Shown in pieces: positions 48,503 through 60,794 of a stretch of 64,000 bases of DNA. This DNA comes from Owenia fusiformis (Eukaryota; Annelida; Polychaeta; Sabellida; Oweniidae), in assembly GCA_903813345.2 (NCBI GenBank), contig CAIIXF020000002.1, forward strand, positions 20,102,455 to 20,166,454, given 5' to 3'. Under the pieces are notes generated by a model, which was given only the letters and a program-made list of their open reading frames with translations, did not search any database and was not told where the DNA came from. How positions within the stretch are numbered: the first letter of the stretch is position 1; each line of letters begins with the position of its first letter. Position numbers and translations under genes: made by a program.

Positions 48503-51500
48503 TTATTTTCTGTATACTCGCGCATATTTTTCACATTCTTCTGGAATGTTCGAACATGGCGTAGTGTCGAGCGCATTCAGCAATACTTCGCACTGCATCC
48601 TTTTGTCATTCTGAGTGTTGAAATAACCGGCAACACATGCGCTATATCTGAACTCCAATATGTTCGGACATAGGGCTCTACAATGGGCTGATGCTTCATC
48701 AAACAACGCTTTGTTGATCTCATCAAGTCTTGGCAAATCTGGCAAATTGTTATCTATACAAGCATCAGAACTAAAATTAGAAAAGTGGTAAATGTTAAAG
48801 TGAAAGTCAAAGACCGTCCTTCAAATATTTGAATTGGCGGGGCATAACACATACAGTTTATGACAAACTTATCTCTCGATGTGTGTCTATTATATTATGC
48901 CCAGTGCGTACCATATTATTTCTTGACAATTTGTCCGCATAAAGGAGTGAAAGATAAGTCAGGAAATGGTTCAGGATATAGACGTAAATATCCATTCCTT
49001 CTGAGAGATCAAAAGTATTCATCATAAAATGGTGAAAGTACGTTGCATATTTCCAACTCATCATTTCTCGTAAAAAGAACATTAGCAATTAAATACAATC
49101 TACAGAAATTGACGAATTTATCAGGCAGATATGCTTTGAGTAAAATTGTGTGCAAATGAGTGTTTTTCATCTTCAGTAGTTTTTATAATGCTAATACATA
49201 CTCTTCATCATATAATGGTAGTGACTCAGTATTCTTCCAGCTTGTACCAATCAATGTTCCTTTGTTGTCTTTGGTTTTAACCCTGGTGCCTTTCTTGGTA
49301 ACGTAATCGTCATCAACAACACCATTGTAGTTGCCACACATACCTGCAATTATTAGGTGTATATGTTTGTGAATAACATTTAATTTAGCAAGATCAAATT
49401 AACTCGTACTTTAACATCAAAATGGCAAATTGAAAATCAATTAATACTTTAACAGACTCTGGTCCAGAGTAACTTGAAAAGAAATGTCTGAAAATATTAC
49501 ACTACAACAACTTCCATGTCATGCAAAATTTAGCTTTGTGGTAATTATGACTAAAATTATTTATAAGTTTCCTACTTATAATTCAAAATGATTGTTCAGA
49601 AGAAACAACTGCATCTATAGATATAATGCATAATATGGAAGTCAAAGTAACAATCCCATTCGGATAGGAGTCTGCAGCACTCCGAAGTTGAGAGACCTGC
49701 TCCTCAGATCCTGAGGTCAACCTATGTCGAATTTCAGCGAACTTTTACATTTTACAGGCCATGTGGTTGTCATAGATAGGCGCTTTTAATTACTGTCAAT
49801 AATGATGTTGAACTGAATTGCACTAATTTTATATTTGTATTGTAAAAAATGTAACTAATGTAAAATGTGTCTCATAAGCCCAGGTAGGGCTGGCTATCTT
49901 AGATAGGTGACACTTAAATAAATGAATGAATGAATAAATAAATAAATACTATTAACTTTTGATCTTACCCTTGACTTTCCCTTTCCAATATTCATCTAGG
50001 TATATTCTTGCTTCAAAGGCAGATTTAAACTGTATTTTTATTGCCATCGGAACTATTTCTACAGTAACACTGCGATAATTCTCATGAGCTATTTCAGCAG
50101 TGACGGCTGTGTTCGTTCCTTGTATGGTCCCTATTAATATTGTCTTTGGCAAATTTGTAATCTGAGTTATCCGCGTAATTTCTTGGTTTACAATGTCAAC
50201 TATCTACAAGTGCGAACGTAAGTTATGTAAGCGATGCATTTGTATGGGTGATTGGTGATTTTACATGTCAGCTTAAACTCCCTATTGTGTATTCAAATTA
50301 CCTAAACTCCATACAAGCATTGAAAGATAACCAACAAAAGTAAAATCGCAATGATACCCGGGGAAAAGTACATTTGAGTGATCAATAAAATTGCCAAAAT
50401 ATTCAAGTCTGTATTCAGCGGCAACTCCAAAATCTGGAGCATATTCTATAAACGGTGCCAAATCTAAACTGTCAAGTGAAATTCCATGAAACCTTTCCCA
50501 AGTGTCGTCCATAGAATAAACTATAATTCAATTAAATCAGAAGGTATACTTTGAAGGATCACGCAAGTTAATAAAGATTGTTTGGGGTTCTGATTTTGTT
50601 ATGGTCACCCTGTATACATGTATACAATATGATAAAAATCGTTGTCTGGTATTTGAATTATCGAAGACTATAAAATGACGGCCATTTCGAATTGAACGAT
50701 CAAAAATTTCAAGAGCAGCGGTTCTGTGCCCATAAGCCATCAGCTTATACAATTTGAACCAAATCTGTCTATGTTCGTTTGGATAATGGTGACGTTACCC
50801 AAAAATTTTAAACGAGTCGAGGAATGTTCTGCACCTGTAGTTTAAACTTTAGAAGTTCAACCTACCCGAACATCAATAGAATCATCAACAGTAACAATGC
50901 CCATTTGTCCAATAAATATGTCGACCTTGTTTAAGATTCGTATCACAATATATAATATGATGGCCATGAAACTCCTTCAATTCCGCCAAATCCTCTTATC
51001 GCATTACGAACTGATATAGTGAACAAAGGATCCAATCCTTCGGGAACAACTTCCTCTGACATGCTGTACAGGCAGTGACCTTGAAAATTAAACTCTGCGC
51101 CATCGAATGTTTGGTAATACGGGTCACCTACTATTGTGCACCATCGTCCACCAATATTTCCTTAAAATAGATTTCGTAGTTGAATTTCTCTTCTTTTATA
51201 CGAAAAGTTTCTATGAATTAAGAATAAATCACACAATTGTGAACTTACTAGAAGTATCATATGGAGTGGATGGAAGCTCTTTTCTTGTATCACAATTTTG
51301 GCCTGTAAACAATGGATGGCATTCGCATTTACATGTGTCTGCTTCACAATTACACACTCCCCCATCGCCACAGCCACACTCATCCCCTGCAAAATTTATT
51401 ACTTACTGATATACAGATGTCATTCAATTAATGTATTTCATTGTTGCTTGAATTTAAATGTCGAGCCATTCACCATCTTTTGTTTGATTCCCCAAAGTTC

Positions 51501-54500
51501 CATTTTTATATTTGTTATAACTCAAGCTTTTTAGTGTATGGAAAGAAACACTGGAACAAGTGTATACTAACGTAGTGAACATCCGGCTCCATTGAAACCA
51601 GTTTTACATCTACAATACCGTGTACCATCTGGTAGTTCGTCATATATCCCATTGAGACAAGTCTCTTCCACCGAGTCTTGAAGAGAAATAAAAGAAACCA
51701 TTACAATACAATCAAACGAAGAGTTTGGTACATAAAGCACAGCTCAGTTTGAACTAACATATTCAAATTGTCCACATTGATTAAACAACATTCTTACCGC
51801 ATTGAAACGCTGCTTTTGGTACTCCACATTTGGCCGCCACCTGGCCAAGAACTGTACATCTATCATCTATCATGTGATAATAGTCAACTATACATGACTC
51901 TATAATCATGTCTCTCTGATCTGTTTCTGCACTGCAAACTTCTCCAAAACATGGTGGATCTTGACCTTGGTCACATGCTGCATTACACTGATCGCTGGCT
52001 TTAGCCACTAATGTGTTATCTGGTATTGGAGGCGTGTCACTATTTGTCTCTGCTTTACATCTAAAAAGGCATTGGATAATATAGTTCAACAAGTTAAACC
52101 CAATACCACGGCTTTCATTTATTAATCTGACTGTTCTTGTTGCCGTGATTGGGTTTAACTTCCGTGCTATGCTTTCATTGGTATACCAAAATTCACACAA
52201 TCAGTACTGTTATAACTTAAACGCGCATAGAATTCAATGCGCTGCGATAGGCCACTATTGAATTTTTTGCATTAAGGGCCGAACAGGCACGGACGTTAAA
52301 CCTAGGGCGAGCCACAAGATATGTCAGATAAGAAATAAGGCCCAGACTCGGTTTAACTTGTTGAATTATGGATAATGCAGCAAGTATGGTGAAAATGGTT
52401 TTTCTTTTTCATTACATGAAAAGGTCTCACTTGAACACAGAAATTTAATTGAAAATATACATCTGTACTGGTGCACCTCAGACACATTTGAGTCAGACGC
52501 CGGATGATAAGTAGGATTTGGCCGGCTTCCTGGACACATTATGGTCACATTAGATATGGCCATGCATTGTATAGTACGGCGCCCGCAAACAGTTTATCAG
52601 ATTAAATAAGACATGTCTGAGTGATACAGTTGGGAACTCGACCAGGACTATCGCAAGGATACCACAAGGCTATGACGGTGACCGGGCTGTCGTTCGATAG
52701 CCGGAAGATATTCGTGCAGCTACAGTACCTTACGATTGCTGAACGACGTACCGTCCTTACATCGGGCGGTCTACAGGACACCCAGGGCGTGTAAAATTGT
52801 ACAAAAGTATCAAGATGACCATACAATTAATACCACGAGGTGATCTTCTGGGTATGTTCCAACATGGACCTATGGATATAGGTCCATGGTTCCAACGAGT
52901 TTTGGTCAGAAAAAATAGATGCGACATCTGTAACTTTTATCTCCGTGACAAATCATGCACTGCCTTTATGTTATACAATGGAAAGAGACATTAGGGAGTT
53001 TAAGCTTGCACTGTTTTTCACAACCTAAACGCGAACGTAAGTTATTTAGCGATGCATTTGTATGGGCGATTGGTCATACGAATAGGTTGGCGTTTCGATT
53101 TTAAATGCATAGGCAAGCTTAACTCCCTATTACCTGTGATTAGCGACTTGACAACTGTTTCCTATCAATGTGCCATAATTAGGTAGGTTAGATACATCTT
53201 TCTTCCTGAAACCACATGTCGTTAGATCATCGTGTCTATCTGCATTAAGATTCTGACACAGTCCTTCTAGTTCCCCACCCCACGCTTCACTGTCTAAATG
53301 AACTTGAACCTCTTGGTCGCCGTCAAAAATTAGACGTAGTCTCAATGTTGGGACGCTGATCTCAATGAAATCTTTATATAAGTCTGAGGGTCGATCACAT
53401 CCGCCGTAAAGACACGCCTTCACTTCCTCAATCCGTACCAAGTGATATGTGTAGTAGTCTGTCAACTGAATTGGCCTATCCAGGTTTAACCTTTTCCCGT
53501 TCCACTACAAAGTATTATGTCATTCTGCGTTACTTACGTTACTATGTTGAACATATACCCAACTAACGTACACATAAGGTAGATTATGATGATGGTAAAT
53601 AAAACTCATATTTTTGCTTTCTTGACAATGTATTATTATATAGTGACAACATTAAACCTACCGTTACAATTTTACCCTGGCCGATTCTGAAGACGTCTTT
53701 AGTCAAGTGAAGCTCAACATAATCGGTGGTAGAAACTGTCGCACCAACGTGTGATTTTTTGTTTTTGGCCTGGATGCTAAATTTTAGCTCACTTTTCAGC
53801 ATTTTTGTAGTGGGCTTTACGAGATAGTATTTACAGTCACCCTGCATGTCGTATTTCCTCTTGTCGAATGTTATATAATGAACGTCTCCCCATCCTCGAC
53901 ACATCACCATATCTAGTGGATGGATATGTTTTCAATTGAAGTGAAGTTCAAATCATGTTCAAAAAGTCAGATACATTATGCCCATGAAGCACAAATAGTT
54001 CTATTTGCGATAAGAAAATACATGGTCATTTACATAAATATCTCCCAGAATGCATCGCGTTGAGAAGGATAGATTTCATTGGTCTGTCGATCGGTTGTTG
54101 CTATAGAGCAACATGGCAGAAGAAGGTTGGGAGAATTTAAACTGGCATAATCAATGGATAGACTCAATATCGAGAATCCCCGGTGTACTATGTAGGTCTA
54201 TAAGGACCCCACATTTTTGTTGTTTCATTTTTTCCTGGTCTTTTTTGTCTCCAAGTCTGACAAAAATCTGAGTGAAATGTTACCTTTTTGTGTCATGATA
54301 ACACATATGTAAACTCTCGAAAACATCCAAGACCATTTATGAAAACATAAGATTAATAGAGTGAGTAATAAAATGTGTATGTATCACGTATTCAGTATAC
54401 AGCGTACCTTCGTTCTCACCCTTCTTTCTGGAACAATCGCTTCCAGTATATCCAGGCGCACAACTGCATCCGCATACTGTTTTCTTGCCATTGTAATATC

Positions 54501-57500
54501 TTTTGTGCCAGCCTCCATTATAACATATGCTACCGATACAGCTTCCTGAATAAGATACAGCATTATAGCATCAAATCATTATTTTTGAATTATATGCTAG
54601 CATTAGCGAATGCAACCACCGGCTGTCGGTAGACAGATTAACCGCGTTTTATGGGGAAACTCATTGAAATATGAATATGAATATGTGCGTATAGTAGTAG
54701 ATACTTCATATTTAAATGAGTGGGCTATAGAAATAGCGGTTAAACCATCAGCCGTTAGTAGAACTCGTGAATGCTTCATAAGTTTTGTATACTACGTCAA
54801 CCATCCCTAAAAATATATTTCCGTTATTCTAAAAATCTCTGAAGGATTGTACATACATACAAGAGGGAGAGAAACCCCAGGGTTCAAAGATGACATACGC
54901 TTATAATGTAAATCTGTATTGAGATGACATCGTCGCTGATTGGTTTAGCGAGTCGGTCGTTGATTGGCTTAAAACTAGGTCAATTTGAAAACTTTGAAAG
55001 CCAAGATGGAGGGTAAACAAATATACGTACTGTACAGGGTGATCACTAAGTTCTGGGAATTCATCTGTCATTTCATTATTTTTTAACCAATTTACTTGAA
55101 ATTTTCAAGGTAAATGGGAAATGTAATTTTGGGTTGGATAAAACAGTCTCATTGTCATCTGATGTCACAATAGATAATTGTTGTTACTATAGCAACATGA
55201 CAAGTGGCGTAGCGGGTCAAGTAAAATAAAAATGAATTCAAATTTTGCTTGATCTAAAAGTATGGTTAATAAATATCTATTTGGTGGACATATTTCTGTG
55301 ATTTTTTATATTTTAAATACTTCTAACTTAAGTTTCTAAAGTAACATCTTTATTGTTATATAAGAGTGTACTTTGCTCTATTTTTGTATCATTCATCATT
55401 CATCAGCATCTCAAAGTAACAATCATGACTAAAAATAGCGGGGAGTTATCTTCCATTATGACTGTGCTCCTTCCGATTACTAAAGCTGCCCATACTACTC
55501 TTGAAGAATTAGGGTTCACTCAAGTTATTACTGCCCCATATTCACCAGACAATATTCACTGGATAAAGCACCATTAGGCTTCACTACATTTTGGGTGCTA
55601 AAGCATTATATGAGAGGTCATAAGTTTGATTCCAATAAGGGACTGATTTCAACGGCTTGAGCAAATCTTCAAGGGATACCAAAGGGAGGACTGGAACATA
55701 TCTTTATGGACTAAGTTTGTCAACAACGGATGTGCGTCCAAGGCTAATGGAAACAATCATAAATGAAATGATCCTCTCAGCAATGAAGAATACTTCTGAA
55801 TAAATGACTTCAAGAGTACTGTTCTGCCTCTAGTACAGGTAGTTTGAAGCAACTATCTAAGCAAGATGAATATGTTTTGGCAGGAAATTTTCAAATTAAC
55901 ATCAGTCAAAATTTGCTGACCCGCAAACCACTTTTACTTTTTTTATAATTACAATAAAATAAATTGTAGATGTGATATGTATATGAAACATTGCTTGTCA
56001 ATTCAGAATTATACAATGACCACCTGCTGAAAATTTCAACTCAAATGGTTGAGAAATCTTGAAATGGCAGACCAATTCCCAGAACTTAATGATCACCCTG
56101 TACTTCCGGGAAAGGAGGTGCGCGAAGGAGGAAATCGTATGTCATCAATTGAATCATGGGGTTTTCCCTCCTCTAACACATACCTTCTATATGACAATGC
56201 TTCATTGTTTTTCCACACGCCTTTGCAACATCAGCCCTTGCTTCGCATTTTGTATCTACCGTCGGTGCACTGTATATATCCATAACACAACTTCTTGTTT
56301 TGAATTGTTTGTGGTCGATTCTTTTACCAAAGCATAGGTCGTACAGGTTACATGCCATCCGCGCTGTCATAAAAGCACCAGCGTCGAATTTATGATCTGG
56401 ATTATTCCAAGGGATATCCCAATTGTCTGTTCCCGGACAGTCGCAGTCATCGCTAAGACAGAACAATAAGACCATGGATCATTTAGAGCAAGACACATGT
56501 TTACGTTTTTAGTAAAGAGTTGAACTATTCCATAGATTTGGACAATTTGTGAATCCTTTTTCGATACACAATGGCACATTTATTTAAGGTTTTAATTGCA
56601 GAAAAAATGTTCATGATCACCCATTGGATTTGAACCAAACTACATATAGAAATACTAGTGCCCTTAGAACATTAGGAAACTCTGATATCCAGATAGATCA
56701 TTAAATACCAAAGCGTCTTGTTCAAACAGTTATCACATTTTAAAAAACTGGAATTTCGGGATTGATTGAATGCTACTGCTTTTTGAAGAATTTCCTGACA
56801 CAATTCGAAAAATGTACATGACCAACTAATAGATTGGAACTACATTATAAGAGAGAAGTTTCCACATGTCTTGTTTCCACCTAACCGTCTGTTGTGAAAA
56901 TTAATTAACGTATACATAAAAATAACTTCTGAGACTTGAGAATTGGCACCAAATGTCACTCAAAATTGAAACTTCTTATTGTGTTTAATTTGGAGGCGAA
57001 ATCTCGTTTAAAATAAAAAATAATTCACTTACTTCCAATCTTCCTCTTTATCAGCTAACAAAACACCACAACCACCATGGATCATTGCAAATATTCTTCC
57101 TGGGTTAACATAATCCCTTATATCTTCCCAGAAGTCATCGTCGGGATCACCGTTAAAGTTTCCGCACATTCCATCCACATCTTTCGAGCTTTTGAAGCTC
57201 CGAGGAATCTTAATATGAACTCTACCTGTACCCCTTCCGTTAAACGACAGTTGAAGGCCAACGGGCAATACGGTTATTATGACTGTTTCATCCTTTTCTT
57301 CAAAGCTTATCGTCCAAGGTCCTTCACCAGGAACAAATTCATTCTCTTCGTAGTAAGGAAGTGTTAAATATTCTCCGGACTGAAACAGCATATCAATTAT
57401 CAAACCAATACCATGACAAATTCAATGCTACTGAATCATTTTTAAAAGGGTGGCTCACTTTTGACACCTTTGCCCCCAAATTGGCCAAAATCACTTGAAA

Positions 57501-59892
57501 AGCCCTCAGAATGGTAAAAAATGCATGGTTTTGAAAGAATTTTTGGCCAGGTGGGGAGAGGGTTCGCTCGAACATCATGCGTGCCTACTCTTCGAAACCG
57601 CGTACCTATTATTGATGCCTAGTATGCACGCAGTTTTGGCACCGCGCCGTGTATGAGCTTTAACGTTTTATAGATATAAAGGACTAGGTATAGTATGGTT
57701 AGTGATAAGTTCTTTCTCAATTTAAATATGACAAAACCCATTAACACTATATGTTATCTTTCAAGTAAGTTCTCAAGGATAATAAAAAATATCAATCGAG
57801 CAATTCGAAAAATTATGAATGGGGACCCCATGTCAACATTTTTAAATGTTGGACCTATATCAAAACTGTCCAAAGCCATACTATACGTCCTTTTGAAAAC
57901 AGACACAGAAAGCGAAAAACGCTGCAGACAATCAATTAATTCAGACATTTCAAGCGTCATCTAAATATCTGATTTAAATTCCTACCGAATCAGAGACTCT
58001 TCTGTCTCTTTCTATCTCGTACTCATATTCACCCAATTGAAATTCCACCCTTTGTATATAGGAAACATAACCAGGCCATTCCGGCTCTCCTGCCAACTCA
58101 TCGTCCCCTGTTGAAATGTGAGCAATGACTTCGAAGATGGAATTGATTTGGTCATTAAAGTAAAAATAAGCTAAACGTTGGTAGCAGCCAGTCTGGACAT
58201 CGTAAATGTGGCCATCGAATGTTATATAGTGAGAAGCACCCCATACTCGGCATTCTGCAGAATCTATAATAAGCAGATGTATATTTACATGCAGAATGTG
58301 TTTTTGCCTTAATTCTAAAACCATCAGGCCATAATTGGGGCAATTGGTACTCCAATATACATTAGCTCATCTAAAGTGATAAGTGTATCACCCTTGTCGA
58401 ACAAATAAACATGAACCACCTCTTCATTACTATAGACAATATTTCTACTTGCATGTTTGTCCATGTTATCATGATTATGAGTCATGCATCTTGTTCAATT
58501 CAATCAAAATTATCATGAAGATTTTATGTATTGAGGAAATAAGGAATCCTATAGGCTGCATGCCAATATTAGCAAATTAAACATATTTGCAAACAACAAA
58601 GAATTAATTCTCGTTAATTACCTTCGAGTTCACATGATGCGCAACGGCAGGAGCACTGAACGCCATTTGCAGTTTCACTACAAACTGGATCAAAATTAGT
58701 TGGACATTCTAGTGGTCCTTGTTTTGTTGTTGCTGTTGGTGGCAGTGTCGTTCGCCTCGTCGTCGTTGGTCTCGGTGTTGTTCGTCTTGGTGTTGTCCGC
58801 CTCGTCGTCGTTGGTCTCGGTGTTGCCCGTCTTGGTGTGGTAGGTCTTCGCGTCGTTGGTCTTCTAGTAGTTCGACGAGTGGTTGGTTGTACAGTAGTGG
58901 TATCTATGACTGCGTTTTCACATTCATAACCGTCTTTGAAATCATTTGCTTTCTTCAGAAGTGACTTTAACATCGATTCTATTTTAGAAAATACCTTAGA
59001 CACTTTAAGCAGTTGTTTATTAAAAGGCTTAAAAATCTTATTTAGAGAGGTCAATGTCGTCTTTTCCGAACCATCAACACGTTTTTTTAGTGCACTGGCT
59101 ATATCTTTACCCCATCTTTTACCAAGTGAGGACAAAGTATCAATTTGCGATCTTTTTTGTTCCCATGTTAGTGAATCAAACGAGACCAAATAGTCATCGG
59201 CTTGTCTCATTAGATTGTCTCCTAATATTCTGATGTAATTATTTTGGTCCAATTCTATGTACTTTGATTTGATGCGGGGTGAGCCTGAACTCGTTGCCGC
59301 TATTCCCTTTTGGATAAGTTTTATCTGCTTTGGCATAGGCTTTAGACTTTTAAGAATTGCTTTAAGTGACCTCTTTTCTACAGAGGTCAACGTGTCGTCA
59401 GTTTTACTCTCTCCGAGTATGTCTTTATAAATATCATTTAAGTTTTTAACTAAGTCAGCCATTGTTTTAGTTTTGTAGGAGCTCGTTAAGTGAATTATAT
59501 CTTGAATTCCATTGCATATGGCCACTGATTGACCTCCCACATTTTTGTAGACTAGGGCCACAACGACAAAACGCAAGATAAATAAATCTAAAATGCAAAA
59601 TACCCACCGTCAATATATTATACAGAACTCATCGAATAAATGTAGGATATCCTATGATTTTGAGGGATATCATTTTTATCCACGAGTTGATATCAATATT
59701 TAAAAAAATATCAAATATACTCGAATTATTATTGTCTCGTAAATAAAAGGAAGTCAATGAAGTTGATACAACGTTTAAATAATTCTAGATCATGAACGAG
59801 TCAACTTATCTACTTACCCATATTCCAGCAAAGATGAAATACTATTTGAAAATCTACTTTATATATACAAACATACCATCGGGAAGCTCCAT
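48503..59892 (-). CDS. Secreted multi-domain protein: Thr/Pro/Arg linker, three vWD-C8 modules, three EGF-like domains
   Basis: 15 exons on the minus strand: 59892-59877 (tentative start), 59587-58622, 58263-57986, 57379-57033, 56452-56184, 54545-54408, 53912-53662, 53504-53134, 52060-51798, 51676-51572, 51386-51249, 51160-50866, 50203-49969, 49343-49202 and 48770-48503, about 1360 residues. Order: signal peptide (MELPDD then [13 protein letters not shown]), ~220-residue helical Lys/Leu-rich region, TTRR/PTTRR-type linker (58730-58890), small Cys-rich piece, vWD1 ([20 protein letters not shown]), C8, EGF ([14 protein letters not shown]), vWD2 ([29 protein letters not shown]), C8, two EGF ([24 protein letters not shown]), vWD3 ([24 protein letters not shown]), C8. 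Module-border phases repeat in all three modules, which supports the model. Likely secreted or gel-forming/adhesive, as in other vWD-C8 proteins (inference). vWD3 carries an apparent frameshift. AATAAA on the minus strand at 48473-48468. Confidence 0.85.
49344..50202. other. Gene-free introns within vWD3
   Basis: The introns at 49344-49968 and 50204-50865 flank the exon at 49969-50203. A partial palindromic MITE lies at 50207-50285. A 76-residue open frame at 50282-50512 (minus) has no recognised domain and no matching phase. Confidence 0.4.
50207..50285. mobile_element. Partial palindromic MITE ('aagcttaaactccct' family)
   Basis: Shares gcgaacgtaagtta, gcgatgcatttgtatgggtg and cttaaactccctatt with 52993-53130. 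It abuts the acceptor of the exon at 50203. Confidence 0.7.
50866..51160 (-). pseudogene. vWD3 first exon with apparent 1-base deletion
   Basis: Reads in frame as [19 protein letters not shown] through GGIEGVS, then hits a stop. Continuing in the next frame gives an expected vWD strand pattern ([25 protein letters not shown]) to the donor. The equivalent exons in vWD1 and vWD2 are 2 + 3n bases long (278, 251); this one is 295, one base short of that rule. The shift lies near 50965-50972. It could be a true mutation, a sequencing error or a rare 47-bp intron, so the gene as a whole is not called a pseudogene. Confidence 0.65.
52993..53130. mobile_element. Palindromic MITE ('aagcttaaactccct' family), full copy
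   Basis: Starts agggagtttaagcttgcact and ends gcaagcttaactccctatt. It lies immediately downstream of the donor of the exon at 53134. Confidence 0.8.
54861..56174. mobile_element. Deleted copy of the 366-bp MITE, split by a mariner-type MITE
   Basis: Left part from 54861 (aagagggagagaaaccccag, ggttcaaagatgacatacgc) and right part to 56174 (gtcatcaattgaatcatggg, gttttccctcctct). About 243 bp remain without the insert. The right end lies about 10 nt from the splice donor of the exon at 56184. No clean target duplication seen. Confidence 0.75.
55033..56102. mobile_element. Tc1/mariner-type element, 1070 bp, nested
   Basis: TA on both sides. Inverted ends cagggtgatcactaagttct, then gggaatt, and their complement. 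An internal open frame (55353-55577) shows no transposase signature I can name, so it is probably non-autonomous. It lies in an intron of the vWD gene. Confidence 0.82.
57421..57590. repeat. Dispersed 'gcccgtagcc' family repeat in vWD gene intron
   Basis: Contains tttttaaaagggtggctcac, ttgaaagaatttttggccag and gggttcgctcgaac, as in the copies at 8578-8815 and 14131-14325. It abuts the vWD1 second exon. Confidence 0.7.
58614..59587 (-). CDS. N-terminal exon of the vWD/C8/EGF gene (helical region + Thr/Arg linker)
   Basis: A single 966-bp exon (59587-58622) gives most of the N-terminal third. After the hydrophobic start it is rich in Lys, Leu, Ser and Asp, without cysteines for about 200 residues, and likely helical. 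It then has about 55 residues of [11 protein letters not shown]-type repeats, coded by a short GC-richer minisatellite, and a Cys-rich tail ([21 protein letters not shown]). The helical region matches nothing I recognise and may be lineage-specific. Confidence 0.8.
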
Positions 59893-60794
59893 GACATTAA
59901 AAGTGGACAAAAAAAGAAACAATTAGATTTCAGAATAATAAATCAATCCACCTGTTTAACATCCAGTGTCCCATTCTCACAAAGACAATGACTTTTTATT
60001 AATTCAAGTACGTAAACCATGACTGACCTTTACGGGAATACTCAGTTGACATTTCCAAGTGGTAATTAAAACAAGGCATGGCTCTGGTTGAACATAGGAC
60101 AATACGATAAACTCCAGGCATGAACTGAACAAACATTTTCCAAAAGGCAACTTTGTACCGGGGGGGGGGGGTTCACTGTATACAAACCTTGACGGGGATC
60201 CTCGGCTCATGTGGGGTACTTATTTTACATTTGATATGGCAATGGACCCAAATTTTAGGATCTGGTATGGGAATCCCCCCCCCCACATTATGACTTTTGA
60301 AGTATGGCAATTGTCACTTTTCCGCTTTCTGATATGAGAATGTGTCCGATGGCTCTGAGAAGATATTGTGCCTACTGTGAGGTAGGGACGATACAGACTC
60401 ATATCTGTGCTATAATGCATGATTGTTTGAAAGTCATTCATTGATAGTTTTATGACTTTGGCATTTTCGTTGAGCCGAAGTTTGTATTCGTGCATTGCAT
60501 GATGACGTTAAAATACATGTGTGATTTCTAAATCATCAGATGAATATTTTTCAATAGATTTTAATATGCTTCTTTTGTGTATTTGGCTTGTTATATTATC
60601 ATGTTATTAATTCATGATTTATCCATTATATATGAATGAATGAACTTAATAACTCTGATAATAAAAAACGTACTTTGTTTCCCACATCAACCTATGTATT
60701 TAGATTGGCCAAAGTGCCGTCTACACAGCCTCTCCTTCGGATTTATAACAAAAACATTGACTTTTGTACGCTTGGGACGTTGCGCCTTTTTATA

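Noticed and set aside
55353-55577. Possible transposase gene in the 1070-bp mariner-type element
   Set aside because: Only 74 codons with no DDE/D or helix-turn-helix signature I can name; probably filler sequence.
58719-58964. Plus-strand frame rich in Arg, Ser, Trp and Cys
   Set aside because: It is the antisense shadow of the Thr/Arg linker coded on the minus strand.
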